Shown: piece by piece, positions 39,283 through 47,852 of the stretch
How the letters are laid out: the number at the start of each line of letters is the position of its first letter
How positions within the stretch are numbered: the stretch's first letter is position 1
Source of the DNA: an uncultured Selenomonadales bacterium
GTDB lineage: Bacteria; Bacillota; Negativicutes; Selenomonadales; Selenomonadaceae
Direction of reading: 5' to 3'
Assembly: GCA_946408355.1 (NCBI GenBank)
Contig: CAMJRX010000002.1
Span: 1 to 64,000, forward strand
Length of the DNA stretch: 64,000 nucleotides
Notes under the pieces: model-generated
Told to the model about the DNA's origin: nothing
The model's input: the letters and a program-made list of their open reading frames with translations, nothing else
Databases searched by the model: none
Made by a program: the position numbers and the translations under genes

Positions 39283-39741
39283 TTATTCGAGTGTCATAGC
39301 AATTTCGTCGCAGTTGGGAAATTTTGGACAGTCTATACATTCTTTCCAAATTTTATGCGGCAATGATTCTTTAGTCGTCGTCGTGAATCCCAGCGATTTA
39401 AAAAATTCCGGACGATAAGTCAGCGTGAAAAAATTTTTTACTCCGAGAGTTTGCCCTTCCTCTAAAAGTTTTTTGACGATTGAAGAGCCGATACCGCGCC
39501 GCGAATAATTTTCGTGAACCGCCATTGACCGGACTTCTGCTAATTCGTTCCAAGTCAAATGCAACGCTCCGACGCCGACGATTTTTTTTGATTCAACGTC
39601 CACTGCCACGACAAATTCTCGCAACGCCTCGTAAAGTGTGCTGTGCGGTTTTGGAAGCATGACGCCTTGCGCCGCGTAGCCCGCGATTAAGTCGTGAATT
39701 TCGTCAACGTCAGCGAACGTCGCCTTACGATAATAAATCAT
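39283..39741 (-). CDS. ArgA-type N-acetylglutamate synthase (GNAT family, short form)
   Basis: A 152-residue GNAT acetyltransferase. The acetyl-CoA binding motif A is MAVHENYSRRGIGSSIVKKLL near residue 80. The features KATFADVDEIHDLI at the start, GALHLTWNELAEVRS in the middle, and PHKIWKECIDCPKFPNCDE at the end are those of the short ArgA-type synthase (acetylation of glutamate for arginine synthesis). The ATG at 39741 is preferred to the TTG at 39744. The end CxxCxxxPxC pattern is shared by the family. Role in arginine synthesis is inferred. Confidence 0.75.
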   Translation of the reverse strand: MIYYRKATFADVDEIHDLIAGYAAQGVMLPKPHSTLYEALREFVVAVDVESKKIVGVGALHLTWNELAEVRSMAVHENYSRRGIGSSIVKKLLEEGQTLGVKNFFTLTYRPEFFKSLGFTTTTKESLPHKIWKECIDCPKFPNCDEIAMTLE

Positions 39742-39751
39742 CAATTCACCT

Positions 39752-40807
39752 TCAATTAACGATTGACTTTAAAATTTCTATAGTTTTCCTTACACCCGAC
39801 CGCGTATCGTCTTTAGGCGACCAGCCAAGCGCACGAAGTTTATCGTTGCTCATGACTGCGTTTACGGCTTTGGAAAAACCTTTAACTTGCGTTTCGCTAG
39901 GCAACGTGAAAACAACTTTGCGACCGGCAAGAGAACTAATATATTCGGCGATTTGGTGCAAGGAAAGAATTTCGCTAGAGTCTGCAACGTTATAAGCCTC
40001 GCCGCATTTGCCATTCAATAAGCAGTAAAGAATTCCGCTCGCCGCGTCCGTCGCGTAGCAGTAAGAAAATCTCGGAACGCCTTGACTTTTTAAAACAATA
40101 TCCTCGCCGCGTACGCCGTTCATAATAAATTCGCTCATTGCCTTAGAATCGTTAAGACGCATTGTCGCGCCGTAAATCCTGCTCAATCGCGGAATCACAA
40201 TGTCAAGTCCGTACTGGCTGATATAAGCTTGACAAAGAGCCTCGCCCGCCCGCTTAGCTTCGGGATAACCCGCGCGGAGTGCATTGCAATTTATGTAGCC
40301 GCAATAACTTTCGTCGAAAATATCTTCATCGCGCAGAGCCTTGCCGTAAATTTCAACACTCGACACGAAGATAAAGCGCGAAATTTTTTTCCGCAATCCG
40401 AACTCCAAAAGATTATACGTTCCGATAATATTTGTTGTCATAGTGCCGACGGGTTCAGTTGAGTAAAGGAGCGGGTGAGTATTGCTCGCCGCGTGAATTA
40501 TAAAGTCGACAGCAAAATTATTTTTAATCGGCTCGTTAACGTCAAGTTTAACGAACTCAAAATTTTTATCGTCGAGGTAATCAGCGAATCTTTCCTTAGC
40601 AATTTTCTCGTTACGTCCAGCCGCGCAGATTTTCACGTTGAGATTGTCGTCACGATTTTTTTTCATAAGCGCATCGACAAGCACAGTACCGACAAGCCCG
40701 CTCGCGCCGGTTAAGAGCAAACTTTTTCCCGACAATTTTTCCCACGACAAATTTTCGTTGGCAATGCCGGCAATATCCGCCGTGTAAATTTTATGCTTAA
40801 TATACAC
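39752..40807 (-). CDS. NAD-dependent epimerase/dehydratase (extended SDR)
   Basis: A 351-residue extended short-chain dehydrogenase. The nucleotide motif is LLTGASGLVGTVLV near residue 31, the catalytic Tyr-Lys pair is in GYPEAKRAGEALC near 195, and FVSSVEIYG precedes it. It would modify a nucleotide sugar or polyol. It lies 10 bases from the cytidylyltransferase gene and in the same direction, followed by LicD, so the three likely feed one glycan step. Substrate unknown. GTG start with GAGGTG upstream. Confidence 0.8.
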   Translation of the reverse strand: MYIKHKIYTADIAGIANENLSWEKLSGKSLLLTGASGLVGTVLVDALMKKNRDDNLNVKICAAGRNEKIAKERFADYLDDKNFEFVKLDVNEPIKNNFAVDFIIHAASNTHPLLYSTEPVGTMTTNIIGTYNLLEFGLRKKISRFIFVSSVEIYGKALRDEDIFDESYCGYINCNALRAGYPEAKRAGEALCQAYISQYGLDIVIPRLSRIYGATMRLNDSKAMSEFIMNGVRGEDIVLKSQGVPRFSYCYATDAASGILYCLLNGKCGEAYNVADSSEILSLHQIAEYISSLAGRKVVFTLPSETQVKGFSKAVNAVMSNDKLRALGWSPKDDTRSGVRKTIEILKSIVN

Positions 40808-40816
40808 GTCAACACC

Positions 40817-41536
40817 TCATTTCAGCCAATCGGTTTTCTTGGCGGCAAGCAATGCTTTAAACAGCTCAATATCCTCGACAGTTGTAATTTTAATATTTCT
40901 GTCGGAGCCGCTCGCGAAGTACAAAGTTTCGCCCAAATCAACCATCATGGTATTAACGTAAGACGAACCGTAAATACCAATTTTCTCTTTGAAAGCTTTT
41001 TCGTAAGCCCAAAGAAGTTTACCGAATTTGTAAGCTTGTGGAGTTTGGACGCGGCGCAAAGTGTCACGGACAATATATTCTCGCGTGCTGTATTCGTCGG
41101 CTTTCTTAAAAATCTGTTCATTGTAAGGCATACTCGTTACGCCGTTTCCGTGCCGTCTACAAGTCGCGATAACGTCGGAGAGAACTTCCGAATCAACCAA
41201 CGGGCGAATACCGTCATGGATAATAACAATATCGTCGTCAGCGCAAAATTCTTTCATGGCGAATATACCGTTGCGCGTGGACTCTTGGACGGACGCGCCG
41301 CCGTTAACTATGCTGTTTAACTTCGTGATATTGTATTGACGCGAATAGGCACGCAAAATATCTTGCCAGCCGTCAAGGCAGACAACAAATATAGAATCAA
41401 TTTCAGGGTGTTGCTGAAAGTTTTCAAGCGTGTAGATAATAATCGGCTTGTCGTAGACGTTTATAAATTGCTTAGGAATATCTTGACGTGTGCGCTGTCC
41501 TTTGCCGGATGCAAGCAATAATGCAACTGTACTCAT
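40817..41536 (-). CDS. IspD/TarI-family cytidylyltransferase
   Basis: A 239-residue cytidylyltransferase. The motif LLASGKGQRTRQDIPKQF near residue 8 is the nucleotide-binding loop, and IHDGIRPLVD near 105 and RVQTPQAYKF near 160 are characteristic of IspD and its relatives TarI / Bcs1. An IspD of the isoprenoid pathway would normally be near ispF or elsewhere; here the neighbours are an SDR and LicD, so use of the product as a CDP-polyol (for example CDP-ribitol) for a surface glycan is inferred. A dual role cannot be excluded. Confidence 0.8.
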   Translation of the reverse strand: MSTVALLLASGKGQRTRQDIPKQFINVYDKPIIIYTLENFQQHPEIDSIFVVCLDGWQDILRAYSRQYNITKLNSIVNGGASVQESTRNGIFAMKEFCADDDIVIIHDGIRPLVDSEVLSDVIATCRRHGNGVTSMPYNEQIFKKADEYSTREYIVRDTLRRVQTPQAYKFGKLLWAYEKAFKEKIGIYGSSYVNTMMVDLGETLYFASGSDRNIKITTVEDIELFKALLAAKKTDWLK

Positions 41537-41583
41537 AAAAATTCGCGGAAAAAAATTCGCCGCAATTCACCTCCGCAAAAAAT

Positions 41584-42699
41584 TTATTTCTTTGATTTTA
41601 ATTGTGCAAAATATTCTTTGTAGGGAATGTCCACGCTGTAGGTATTCAAATGCCCGTCTGTTCTAATCATTTTATGCCAGTCGCCGAAATCATCAGTCAA
41701 AGTTGCGTCATAATCAGCAGGCGCAGGAATTTCTATCGTTTCAAACGGCAGATACACAACGTCTTTAAAACTTTTCGCCTTGTAAGCACGCCTTCTTTGT
41801 CTTATCGTCTGATAGGCTAATTCGGATACGTAAGGACTTTCAAAATAATTTTTAGCTAAAAATCGGTCGAGTTGTTGCGCACGCATTTTATACGGAAGGT
41901 TTAGAAACGACAAAATTGTATCATACGGAGTTAAAAAGTTTTCTTTATTCTGGACGGCTTGTCGCACTTTATCAGGCTCAATAGTCGCATAAAATAATTC
42001 TTTAGCTATGTCAAAATTTTTCTGAGCATTATCATCTTCAAAGGGCGGACACGGATCAAAGCAGAAAATATCAATCCATATGGCGTAAAAAATATCTTTA
42101 CGCGCCTCGCTTATAAAACAAGTGGTACGCTCGTCAATCAATCTTAACATCGGGAAAAAAGGCAATAACCCAGAATATCTTTCGGCATATTTTCTGGAAA
42201 TTAACGGCAAATCTGTATTGACATGTTGAGCCGCTTCGCTGTCGCTTTCGAGCCGATGATTATACCAATACCACATGCTGTAGTTAGGATTATATTTTAA
42301 TTCCTCTTCGACGACGCTTTTAAATTTTTCGTATTCAGGTCTGAACATAATAACATCAACGTCGTCGTCCCAAGGAATAAAGCCTTTGTGACGCGCCGCG
42401 CCTAAAAGTGTACCTCCGATTGCAAACCAACGAATATTATGTTTTTTGCAGATACGAGCGAATTCTTGCAACAAGCCGATTTCCACATTCCACAACTTTT
42501 TTCTGTGGCTGGTTACGAGAAATCCCTCGCGCATTTCGTCGTGGTCAATGTTTTCGATAAAAATTTCGCGGTCATATTTCTGATTAATCGAAGCCGCTTG
42601 CCTTAAAAGTTTATTTCGTTCGCGCAATAGTTCGTTTTGTTCCTGTAGAAGTTTATTTTGTTGAGCTATCATATCGACGCTAATTTTTTCTTCTTCCAT
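41584..42699 (-). CDS. LicD-family phosphotransferase
   Basis: A 371-residue LicD-type nucleotidyltransferase-fold enzyme. The first 40 residues form a coiled coil (QNKLLQEQNELLRERNKLL). The catalytic region GGTLLGAARHKGFIPWDDDV near 110, with the paired aspartates, defines the family, which transfers phosphocholine or phospho-polyol from CDP donors to glycans. It precedes the cytidylyltransferase and SDR genes, so it would use their CDP-linked product. Start ATG preceded by GGGAG. Acceptor unknown. Confidence 0.85.
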   Translation of the reverse strand: MEEEKISVDMIAQQNKLLQEQNELLRERNKLLRQAASINQKYDREIFIENIDHDEMREGFLVTSHRKKLWNVEIGLLQEFARICKKHNIRWFAIGGTLLGAARHKGFIPWDDDVDVIMFRPEYEKFKSVVEEELKYNPNYSMWYWYNHRLESDSEAAQHVNTDLPLISRKYAERYSGLLPFFPMLRLIDERTTCFISEARKDIFYAIWIDIFCFDPCPPFEDDNAQKNFDIAKELFYATIEPDKVRQAVQNKENFLTPYDTILSFLNLPYKMRAQQLDRFLAKNYFESPYVSELAYQTIRQRRRAYKAKSFKDVVYLPFETIEIPAPADYDATLTDDFGDWHKMIRTDGHLNTYSVDIPYKEYFAQLKSKK

Positions 42700-42730
42700 A
42701 GAATCACTCCCATTTAAATCAAATTAAAAA

Positions 42731-42768
42731 AAGTTTAGCATACCAAGAAAAAATTTTCAATCTAAACT
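42731..42768 (-). terminator. Probable terminator after cobO
   Basis: Minus strand: AAGTTTAG ... CTAAACTT stem with a 23-base loop, followed by six to seven T; located between the cobO stop and the licD start. Confidence 0.5.
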
Positions 42769-42771
42769 TGT

Positions 42772-43287
42772 TTAAAACTCAATCCCTGCCTGCGCGGCAA
42801 CTCCTTTTTGAAGCGGGTGCTTGATTAATTTCATTTCTGTAACGAGGTCGGCTTTATCAATTAATTCTGGCAGGGCATCGCGTCCTGTGAATACCAAATG
42901 CATTTGCGGCGGACGAATTCTTATCAGCTCCAAAATTTCTTCCGCGTCAAGCAAGCCGAATTTTACCGCATAATTTATTTCGTCAAGGATAATTAAATCC
43001 CACGCGCCCGACAAAATTTCTTTATGCGCCAATTCGAGAGCTGCCCGCGCAGATTTTTTTTGTTCGTCGAAATTTTCTTTGGTAATAAAACCTAGCCCCA
43101 ACTGTCGAACTTCGACGCCTAAAATTTCTAAAACTTTTAATTCGCCCGAATGTTTTCTGCCCTTGATAAATTGCAGAATTAAAACTTTCAAGCCCGCGCC
43201 GAACGCCCGCATTGCTAAACCGAGTGCCGCAGTTGTTTTACCCTTGCCGTCGCCCGTGTGTACGATTATCAGTCCGTGTCTTTCCAA
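42772..43287 (-). CDS. cobO: Cob(I)alamin adenosyltransferase
   Basis: A 171-residue CobO/CobA/BtuR-type corrinoid adenosyltransferase making adenosylcobalamin or the adenosyl-cobinamide form. The P-loop GDGKGKTTAALGLAMRA near residue 12 and the WDLIILDEINYA segment near 95 are diagnostic. TTG start at 43287 with AAGGAG nine bases upstream. It starts two bases after the stop of the polytopic membrane protein gene. A role in B12 salvage is implied; no other cobalamin genes are here. Confidence 0.93.
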   Translation of the reverse strand: MERHGLIIVHTGDGKGKTTAALGLAMRAFGAGLKVLILQFIKGRKHSGELKVLEILGVEVRQLGLGFITKENFDEQKKSARAALELAHKEILSGAWDLIILDEINYAVKFGLLDAEEILELIRIRPPQMHLVFTGRDALPELIDKADLVTEMKLIKHPLQKGVAAQAGIEF

Positions 43288-43289
43288 AT

Positions 43290-44684
43290 TTAATTCTCCT
43301 TATCCGACGTAATGATTTTTTTCAAACCGTTAATGTGCGCAAAAATTATATTGCGGTTATTTGATTCGTAATTCTTCAAGTCGCCGCCCAATAAAAGTGT
43401 CAGTTTATCCCACGTGCGCGAGCCTAAAAGCGTTTCAGACCAAGCGGGCAATTTAATAGGCGGGACAACAACCAAGTCGTCGTTTTTATGCGCGGCAACA
43501 ATTTTATATCTTTCTGCAATCTGATTGTGGAAACTGTATTCGACGTAAATACAGCCGAGCAAACTCAACGACCAGACGACAGCAAGAACGGCAACAATTT
43601 TTATTTGGCGGCAGAAAAAATTTTCTACGAGCGGCAAAATTTCTTTCAGCGCGTCGAGCGAGGCAACTAATAAAAATATCGTGGAGGGGAAGCCGGCGCG
43701 TTCGGGGAACATCGGAGCAAACATCATAACTGCTAAACTTAAAATCGACGCCGCCGCAAATGTCAAGATAAATTTCGTGACTTCCGGCGAAGTTTTTGCC
43801 TTAACGAAATAAAAAATTATCGGCACGAACAAAATAACCTCGCGCAATAAGACCGGCAAGAATCCGTTTAAAAAATTCGTGTAAAGCATTTGAATTTTGG
43901 AGGGCGGTAAATGATCGCCTATCAATTCCATTCGGTGCAAATTGCCCGGCGCGAGCATTAAAATTATAAAGCCGACGAGCAAAAATATAAATCCGACTTT
44001 CATACACGACGGAAGATTTTTTTCTCTGCGGAAGTGTATTAGGAATATAAACGTTACAAAAATCGTGACTGCCGCGCCAGGCTCACTAGACCAGCCTGTT
44101 AAAAATCCGAGCAAAGGGACGAGGATTAATGGATAAGGGACTAATTTTTTTCGGCGATAAGCTTCAGCGAACGGCAACAGGAATAAAATTTCGAGCGTGC
44201 ACATCCAAAGATAATTGCAAGTTCCGGTTAGCCAAATTGTCGTTATTATTTGCGCCGGTGCACAGAAATAAATTCCCGCTAAAATTAGTAGCAGATAACT
44301 TTTATTCATTTCACGCAAAGATAAGCCCGTCCCGATTTTGAACAGTAGCAAAACCAACGCCGCGAACACCAAGACATTTGCCACGTCGAAGAAAATTTTA
44401 TCTTGCCAAACGAAGAATTGCACAAAGATATGAGCAACCGTTCGCCCACCCCAAGCAAAATAATGTTGCCACTGCGAAATTAAAATGTCCGAAAAACTTT
44501 CCACAGGTTGCAAGCGACTTGGATCAATGCCGTTTATTAAATTTCCTTTGCCCGCGCCGTCCCAAATAAATTTGTAAGACAAATCGTCGGCGACATTCGG
44601 CATTAGCAAATTGCGTAAAAAAAATATCGCCAAATACGCGGCGAAAATCATTTGCCACGAGAGGCGTTCAAAAAAATTTTTCAT
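43290..44684 (-). CDS. Polytopic membrane protein, DUF6056/GtrII-like
   Basis: A 464-residue protein with about ten hydrophobic helices. The early MPNVADDLSYKFIWDGA and the WGGRTVAHIFVQFF segment resemble DUF6056 and related glycosyltransferase-like membrane proteins with an acidic loop after the first helix; no transferase motif can be proved. It lies between ubiD (upstream) and cobO (downstream). Function unknown; possibly a lipid-linked-sugar transferase. Confidence 0.55.
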   Translation of the reverse strand: MKNFFERLSWQMIFAAYLAIFFLRNLLMPNVADDLSYKFIWDGAGKGNLINGIDPSRLQPVESFSDILISQWQHYFAWGGRTVAHIFVQFFVWQDKIFFDVANVLVFAALVLLLFKIGTGLSLREMNKSYLLLILAGIYFCAPAQIITTIWLTGTCNYLWMCTLEILFLLPFAEAYRRKKLVPYPLILVPLLGFLTGWSSEPGAAVTIFVTFIFLIHFRREKNLPSCMKVGFIFLLVGFIILMLAPGNLHRMELIGDHLPPSKIQMLYTNFLNGFLPVLLREVILFVPIIFYFVKAKTSPEVTKFILTFAAASILSLAVMMFAPMFPERAGFPSTIFLLVASLDALKEILPLVENFFCRQIKIVAVLAVVWSLSLLGCIYVEYSFHNQIAERYKIVAAHKNDDLVVVPPIKLPAWSETLLGSRTWDKLTLLLGGDLKNYESNNRNIIFAHINGLKKIITSDKEN

Positions 44685-44685
44685 G

Positions 44686-46143
44686 TCAATTCAACCCCAA
44701 TGAATTCCAAATATTATCGACGCGAGCTTTAACTTCGGGCGACATTTCGATTTCGTCAGGCCATTCGCGGGCGTGCCCTTCCTCTGCCCAAGTTTTAGTT
44801 GCGTCAATGCCGAGTTTAGCTCCCCATTTTGCATAAGGCGACGAGTGATCCAGCACGTCAAGCGGTCCGTGAACAATTTCGAGGTCGTGTTCGGCGTCAA
44901 TGTTGTTAAAAACGCGCCAAGCAACCTCGCTCAAGTCTTGAACATTAACATGCGAATCAACGACGATAATCATCTTGACGTTCATCATCTGCCCCAAACC
45001 CCAAAGCGCATGCATAACTTTTCTTGCGTGCATTGGGAATTGTTTTTTTATGGAGACGATAACGCAATCATGAAAAACGCCTTCGAGCGGCATGTTAATA
45101 TCGATAATTTCGGGTAAAAGTTGTTGCAGGAGCGGCAAGAAAATTCTTTCCGTCGCCTTAGCCATATAGCAATCTTCCATAGGCGGCTTGCCTACGACGG
45201 TCGCGAAATAAATCGGATTTTTCCTGTGCGTTATGCAAGTGACGTGGAAAACAGGATAATCATCAGCTAATGAATAATAGCCAGTGTGGTCGCCAAAAGG
45301 ACCTTCGCGGCGCAATTCGTCAGTCGCAACGTAACCTTCCAAAATAATTTCGGCAGTCGCTGGGACTTCTAAGTCAACGGTTTTACATTTGGTAAGCTCA
45401 ACGGATTTTTTCCTCAAGAAACCCGCAAAAACCATTTCATCAACATCGCGAGGAAGTGGAGCCGTCGCGGCATAAGTTACAGTGGGGTCAGTGCCGATTG
45501 CAACAGCCGCCTCGATTTTATTTGAGCCGAGAGCTTGCGCGTCACGAAAATTTTCTGCGCCGTTCTTGTGAACATGCCAATGCATACCGGTCGTCCGTGC
45601 GTCATATTTCTGCAAACGATACATTCCGACATTTCGCTTGCCGGTTTTAGGATTTTTAGTAAAGACCAGCGGCAAAGTTATAAAAGCTCCGCCGTCTTTA
45701 GGCCAACACTTTAAGATAGGAATTTTATTAAGCGATGGATTAACCTCGACGACTTCTTGGCAGGGCGCGTTTTTAATATATTTTGGAAAGTTAATAGCCT
45801 TGTGCGCTGTCGAAACTATAGAAAAAATGTTAGAGCGATTTTTGAACGACAGATACGGCAACTTCATAATTTCGCGAATATCGTCAGCCGCGTCGTCCAA
45901 TTTTTCCACGCCGAGCGCAAGAGCCATTCGCTCATAACTGCCGAACGCATTCATCAAAACGGGCATATCATAGCCGCGAACATTTTCAAACAGCAGAGCG
46001 ACGTTGCGGCTATCCTTAAACTTAGAAACACGGTCAGTTATTTCAGTTATCTCAAGTTCCGCGTCGACGGGAATTTTTATTCGCTTGAGTAAATTTCTTT
46101 TCTCCAGTTCTGCAATGAATTCGCGTAAATCTTTATAAGCCAT
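44686..46143 (-). CDS. ubiD: UbiD-family prenylated-FMN decarboxylase
   Basis: A 485-residue UbiD-type reversible decarboxylase. The region DELRREGPFGDHTGYYS contains the catalytic Glu-Arg-Glu environment of the prFMN enzymes, and GMHWHVHKNGA is a metal-binding segment. In Bacillota such proteins most often serve menaquinone synthesis (decarboxylation of a naphthoate); the futalosine or other pathway cannot be told from this window. GGAGG precedes the ATG. Its start overlaps the end of the methyltransferase gene by 11 bases. No ubiX gene is present here. Confidence 0.85.
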   Translation of the reverse strand: MAYKDLREFIAELEKRNLLKRIKIPVDAELEITEITDRVSKFKDSRNVALLFENVRGYDMPVLMNAFGSYERMALALGVEKLDDAADDIREIMKLPYLSFKNRSNIFSIVSTAHKAINFPKYIKNAPCQEVVEVNPSLNKIPILKCWPKDGGAFITLPLVFTKNPKTGKRNVGMYRLQKYDARTTGMHWHVHKNGAENFRDAQALGSNKIEAAVAIGTDPTVTYAATAPLPRDVDEMVFAGFLRKKSVELTKCKTVDLEVPATAEIILEGYVATDELRREGPFGDHTGYYSLADDYPVFHVTCITHRKNPIYFATVVGKPPMEDCYMAKATERIFLPLLQQLLPEIIDINMPLEGVFHDCVIVSIKKQFPMHARKVMHALWGLGQMMNVKMIIVVDSHVNVQDLSEVAWRVFNNIDAEHDLEIVHGPLDVLDHSSPYAKWGAKLGIDATKTWAEEGHAREWPDEIEMSPEVKARVDNIWNSLGLN

Positions 46144-46999
46144 TATTTTCCTCCGATGGTTCGTAATTCATCAAAACAGCTTCGATTATGGAATTTCGAT
46201 TAATCTCTTTGGCACCTACATGATAAAAATGTTCCTGCGTTCTCTGTCGGCAAAATTGCCAAATATCATCAATACAAGAATTGATTCGGAATTTATTTTG
46301 GAGCCATGTTGAAACCATGAAAAATTTTTTTGAACTTTTAAGCACATTACACAAAGTATGCTCGTCTTCTATGCTCCAAGAATTGTAATAATCTACATGT
46401 CTTCCAATATAAGGCGGATCGCAATAAATGAACACTTGTTTTGAGTTGTCAATTTGTGCTATTGTTTTTCGAAAATCTTGGCAAAGAAATTTCCAATCTA
46501 AGTATAAAAGACATTCCTCAACATGTCGAACTTGATTAACTACTTTAGTCACATAAGCTTTTGAAAATCGTTGTGGCTTATGACCATAAGGAACATTAAA
46601 TTTTCCTTCGCGATTGAAACGAATCAAACCATTAAAGCACGAGCGATTTAAAAACAAAAAATCCAGCGGTTCATGAAACTTATTAAAACGGTCGCGCACT
46701 TCATAATAATAACTTTCGCCACGTTCAGAAAGTATTTTGCCTTGTTCTGTTAAAAATTCTCGAACGATACGAGAAGAAATTTTTTCAAAGCGGAGGGCAT
46801 TATAAAAGGCAATAAGATGAGGATTTTTGTCTGTAAACAAAGCTTGTCGCGGTCTTAAATTGAAGCCAACAACCCCTGAACCCATAAACGGCTCTACCCA
46901 AATTAATTCATCGAGGGGCAAAACATTTTTCTTTATAAGCGGTAAGAGTTTTGTCTTTATACCTTGAATTTTTATTGGCGGTACGAAAATTTTATTCAT
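46133..46999 (-). CDS. EcoRV-type (D12 class) DNA adenine-N6 methyltransferase
   Basis: A 288-residue Dam-like D12-class methylase. Compared from memory with M.EcoRV, it shares FVPPIK.QGIKTKL at the start, WVEPFMGSGVVGFN (SAM motif I), DFLFLNRSCFNGLIRFN, YCDPPYIGRHVDYYNSW (motif IV DPPY) and KEHFYHVGA-like QEHFYHVGAKE. It should methylate adenine within GATATC, protecting against the partner nuclease. GGAG lies before the ATG, and the ATG overlaps the end of the endonuclease frame by eight bases, so the two genes were coupled. It appears intact. Confidence 0.9.
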   Translation of the reverse strand: MNKIFVPPIKIQGIKTKLLPLIKKNVLPLDELIWVEPFMGSGVVGFNLRPRQALFTDKNPHLIAFYNALRFEKISSRIVREFLTEQGKILSERGESYYYEVRDRFNKFHEPLDFLFLNRSCFNGLIRFNREGKFNVPYGHKPQRFSKAYVTKVVNQVRHVEECLLYLDWKFLCQDFRKTIAQIDNSKQVFIYCDPPYIGRHVDYYNSWSIEDEHTLCNVLKSSKKFFMVSTWLQNKFRINSCIDDIWQFCRQRTQEHFYHVGAKEINRNSIIEAVLMNYEPSEENNGL

Positions 47000-47747
47000 T
47001 GGAACTACTCCGTTTTTTGGAATGTTTCGGATAATTCAAATTCAGCGGTAAACCTTTAAAAGTCAGAAACTCATCAAATGCCGACAAAGCTTTATAGCCG
47101 CCTTTTTTGTCGGGAACTTTTAATTTCCCAAAATTCACCCAATACTCATCGAAGAGTTCTTAGCCTGCCAGAGAGAAGACTCCCTTTCCGGCGATAATAT
47201 CTTCAATATATTTTATGCTACCGATATTTGCTGTATTGCCACTACCTTGATTATCTGCCGCAATTTTCCATTTCTCTTCGACAAAAATAATAAAATCTTT
47301 TGCCACAGCAGGAATTTTTGACAATTGCTCGACAGAAAAAATCTGGATATTATTTTTGTTAATTCGAGTTTCTCTGGTATAAATTATTCCTATACAATAA
47401 TGTGCGAGATATTCTCCGTAAGGATATTGAACGTTCTTTTTGCTTTTTCTGTCGATAAAGTATTCGCCATGAGAACCCAAAGTAAATCCGTTGCAGAAGT
47501 CGGAATTTTTTTCGTCACGATATGTTGTTTTCAAATCAACGGCAAATTTAATCATTGGGTTTTCCCGTGATACAAAAGTTAAATCAGGATACCAATTTTG
47601 ATGTTCTGCAAGCTCCAAATTAAAGTTAATCTCTTCGGCAAATTTCAAAAAATATGGAAATAACTGTAACTCTAAAATTTTTGAAACTACTTTGGTATCA
47701 TGTGGAAGAGGATAAATTTTCCGGGATATGTCTATACAGCCGCGCAT
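46992..47747 (-). pseudogene. EcoRV-like type II restriction endonuclease, broken by an in-frame stop
   Basis: A recognisable relative of R.EcoRV (recalled sequence): KIYPLPHDTKV, YPDLT, then VDLKTTY (the PD...DxK catalytic residues), AHYCIGIIYTR, and the recognition loop QGSGNTANIGS. The frame from 47747 reads 195 residues and ends at TAA (47160-47162), but translation of the same frame continues without interruption for 55 more residues (ELFDEYW... to SSSNE) with the character of the EcoRV C-terminus, and ends at TAA (46992-46994) overlapping the methylase ATG. So a single nonsense codon appears to have cut a 250-residue protein. Homology also extends upstream of 47747 (to about 47820), where no ATG, GTG or TTG is in frame. 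The frame is open back to the tatC stop. Confidence 0.82.
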
Positions 47748-47852
47748 TGTCCATTCGTCATCTATTGATATTTTTTCAGAAAGCCTTCCGACAAAAGATT
47801 TTAAGTCTTGTAGGAAATTCTGCTTGATTAAAATTTTCTTTGTTACGGTAAA

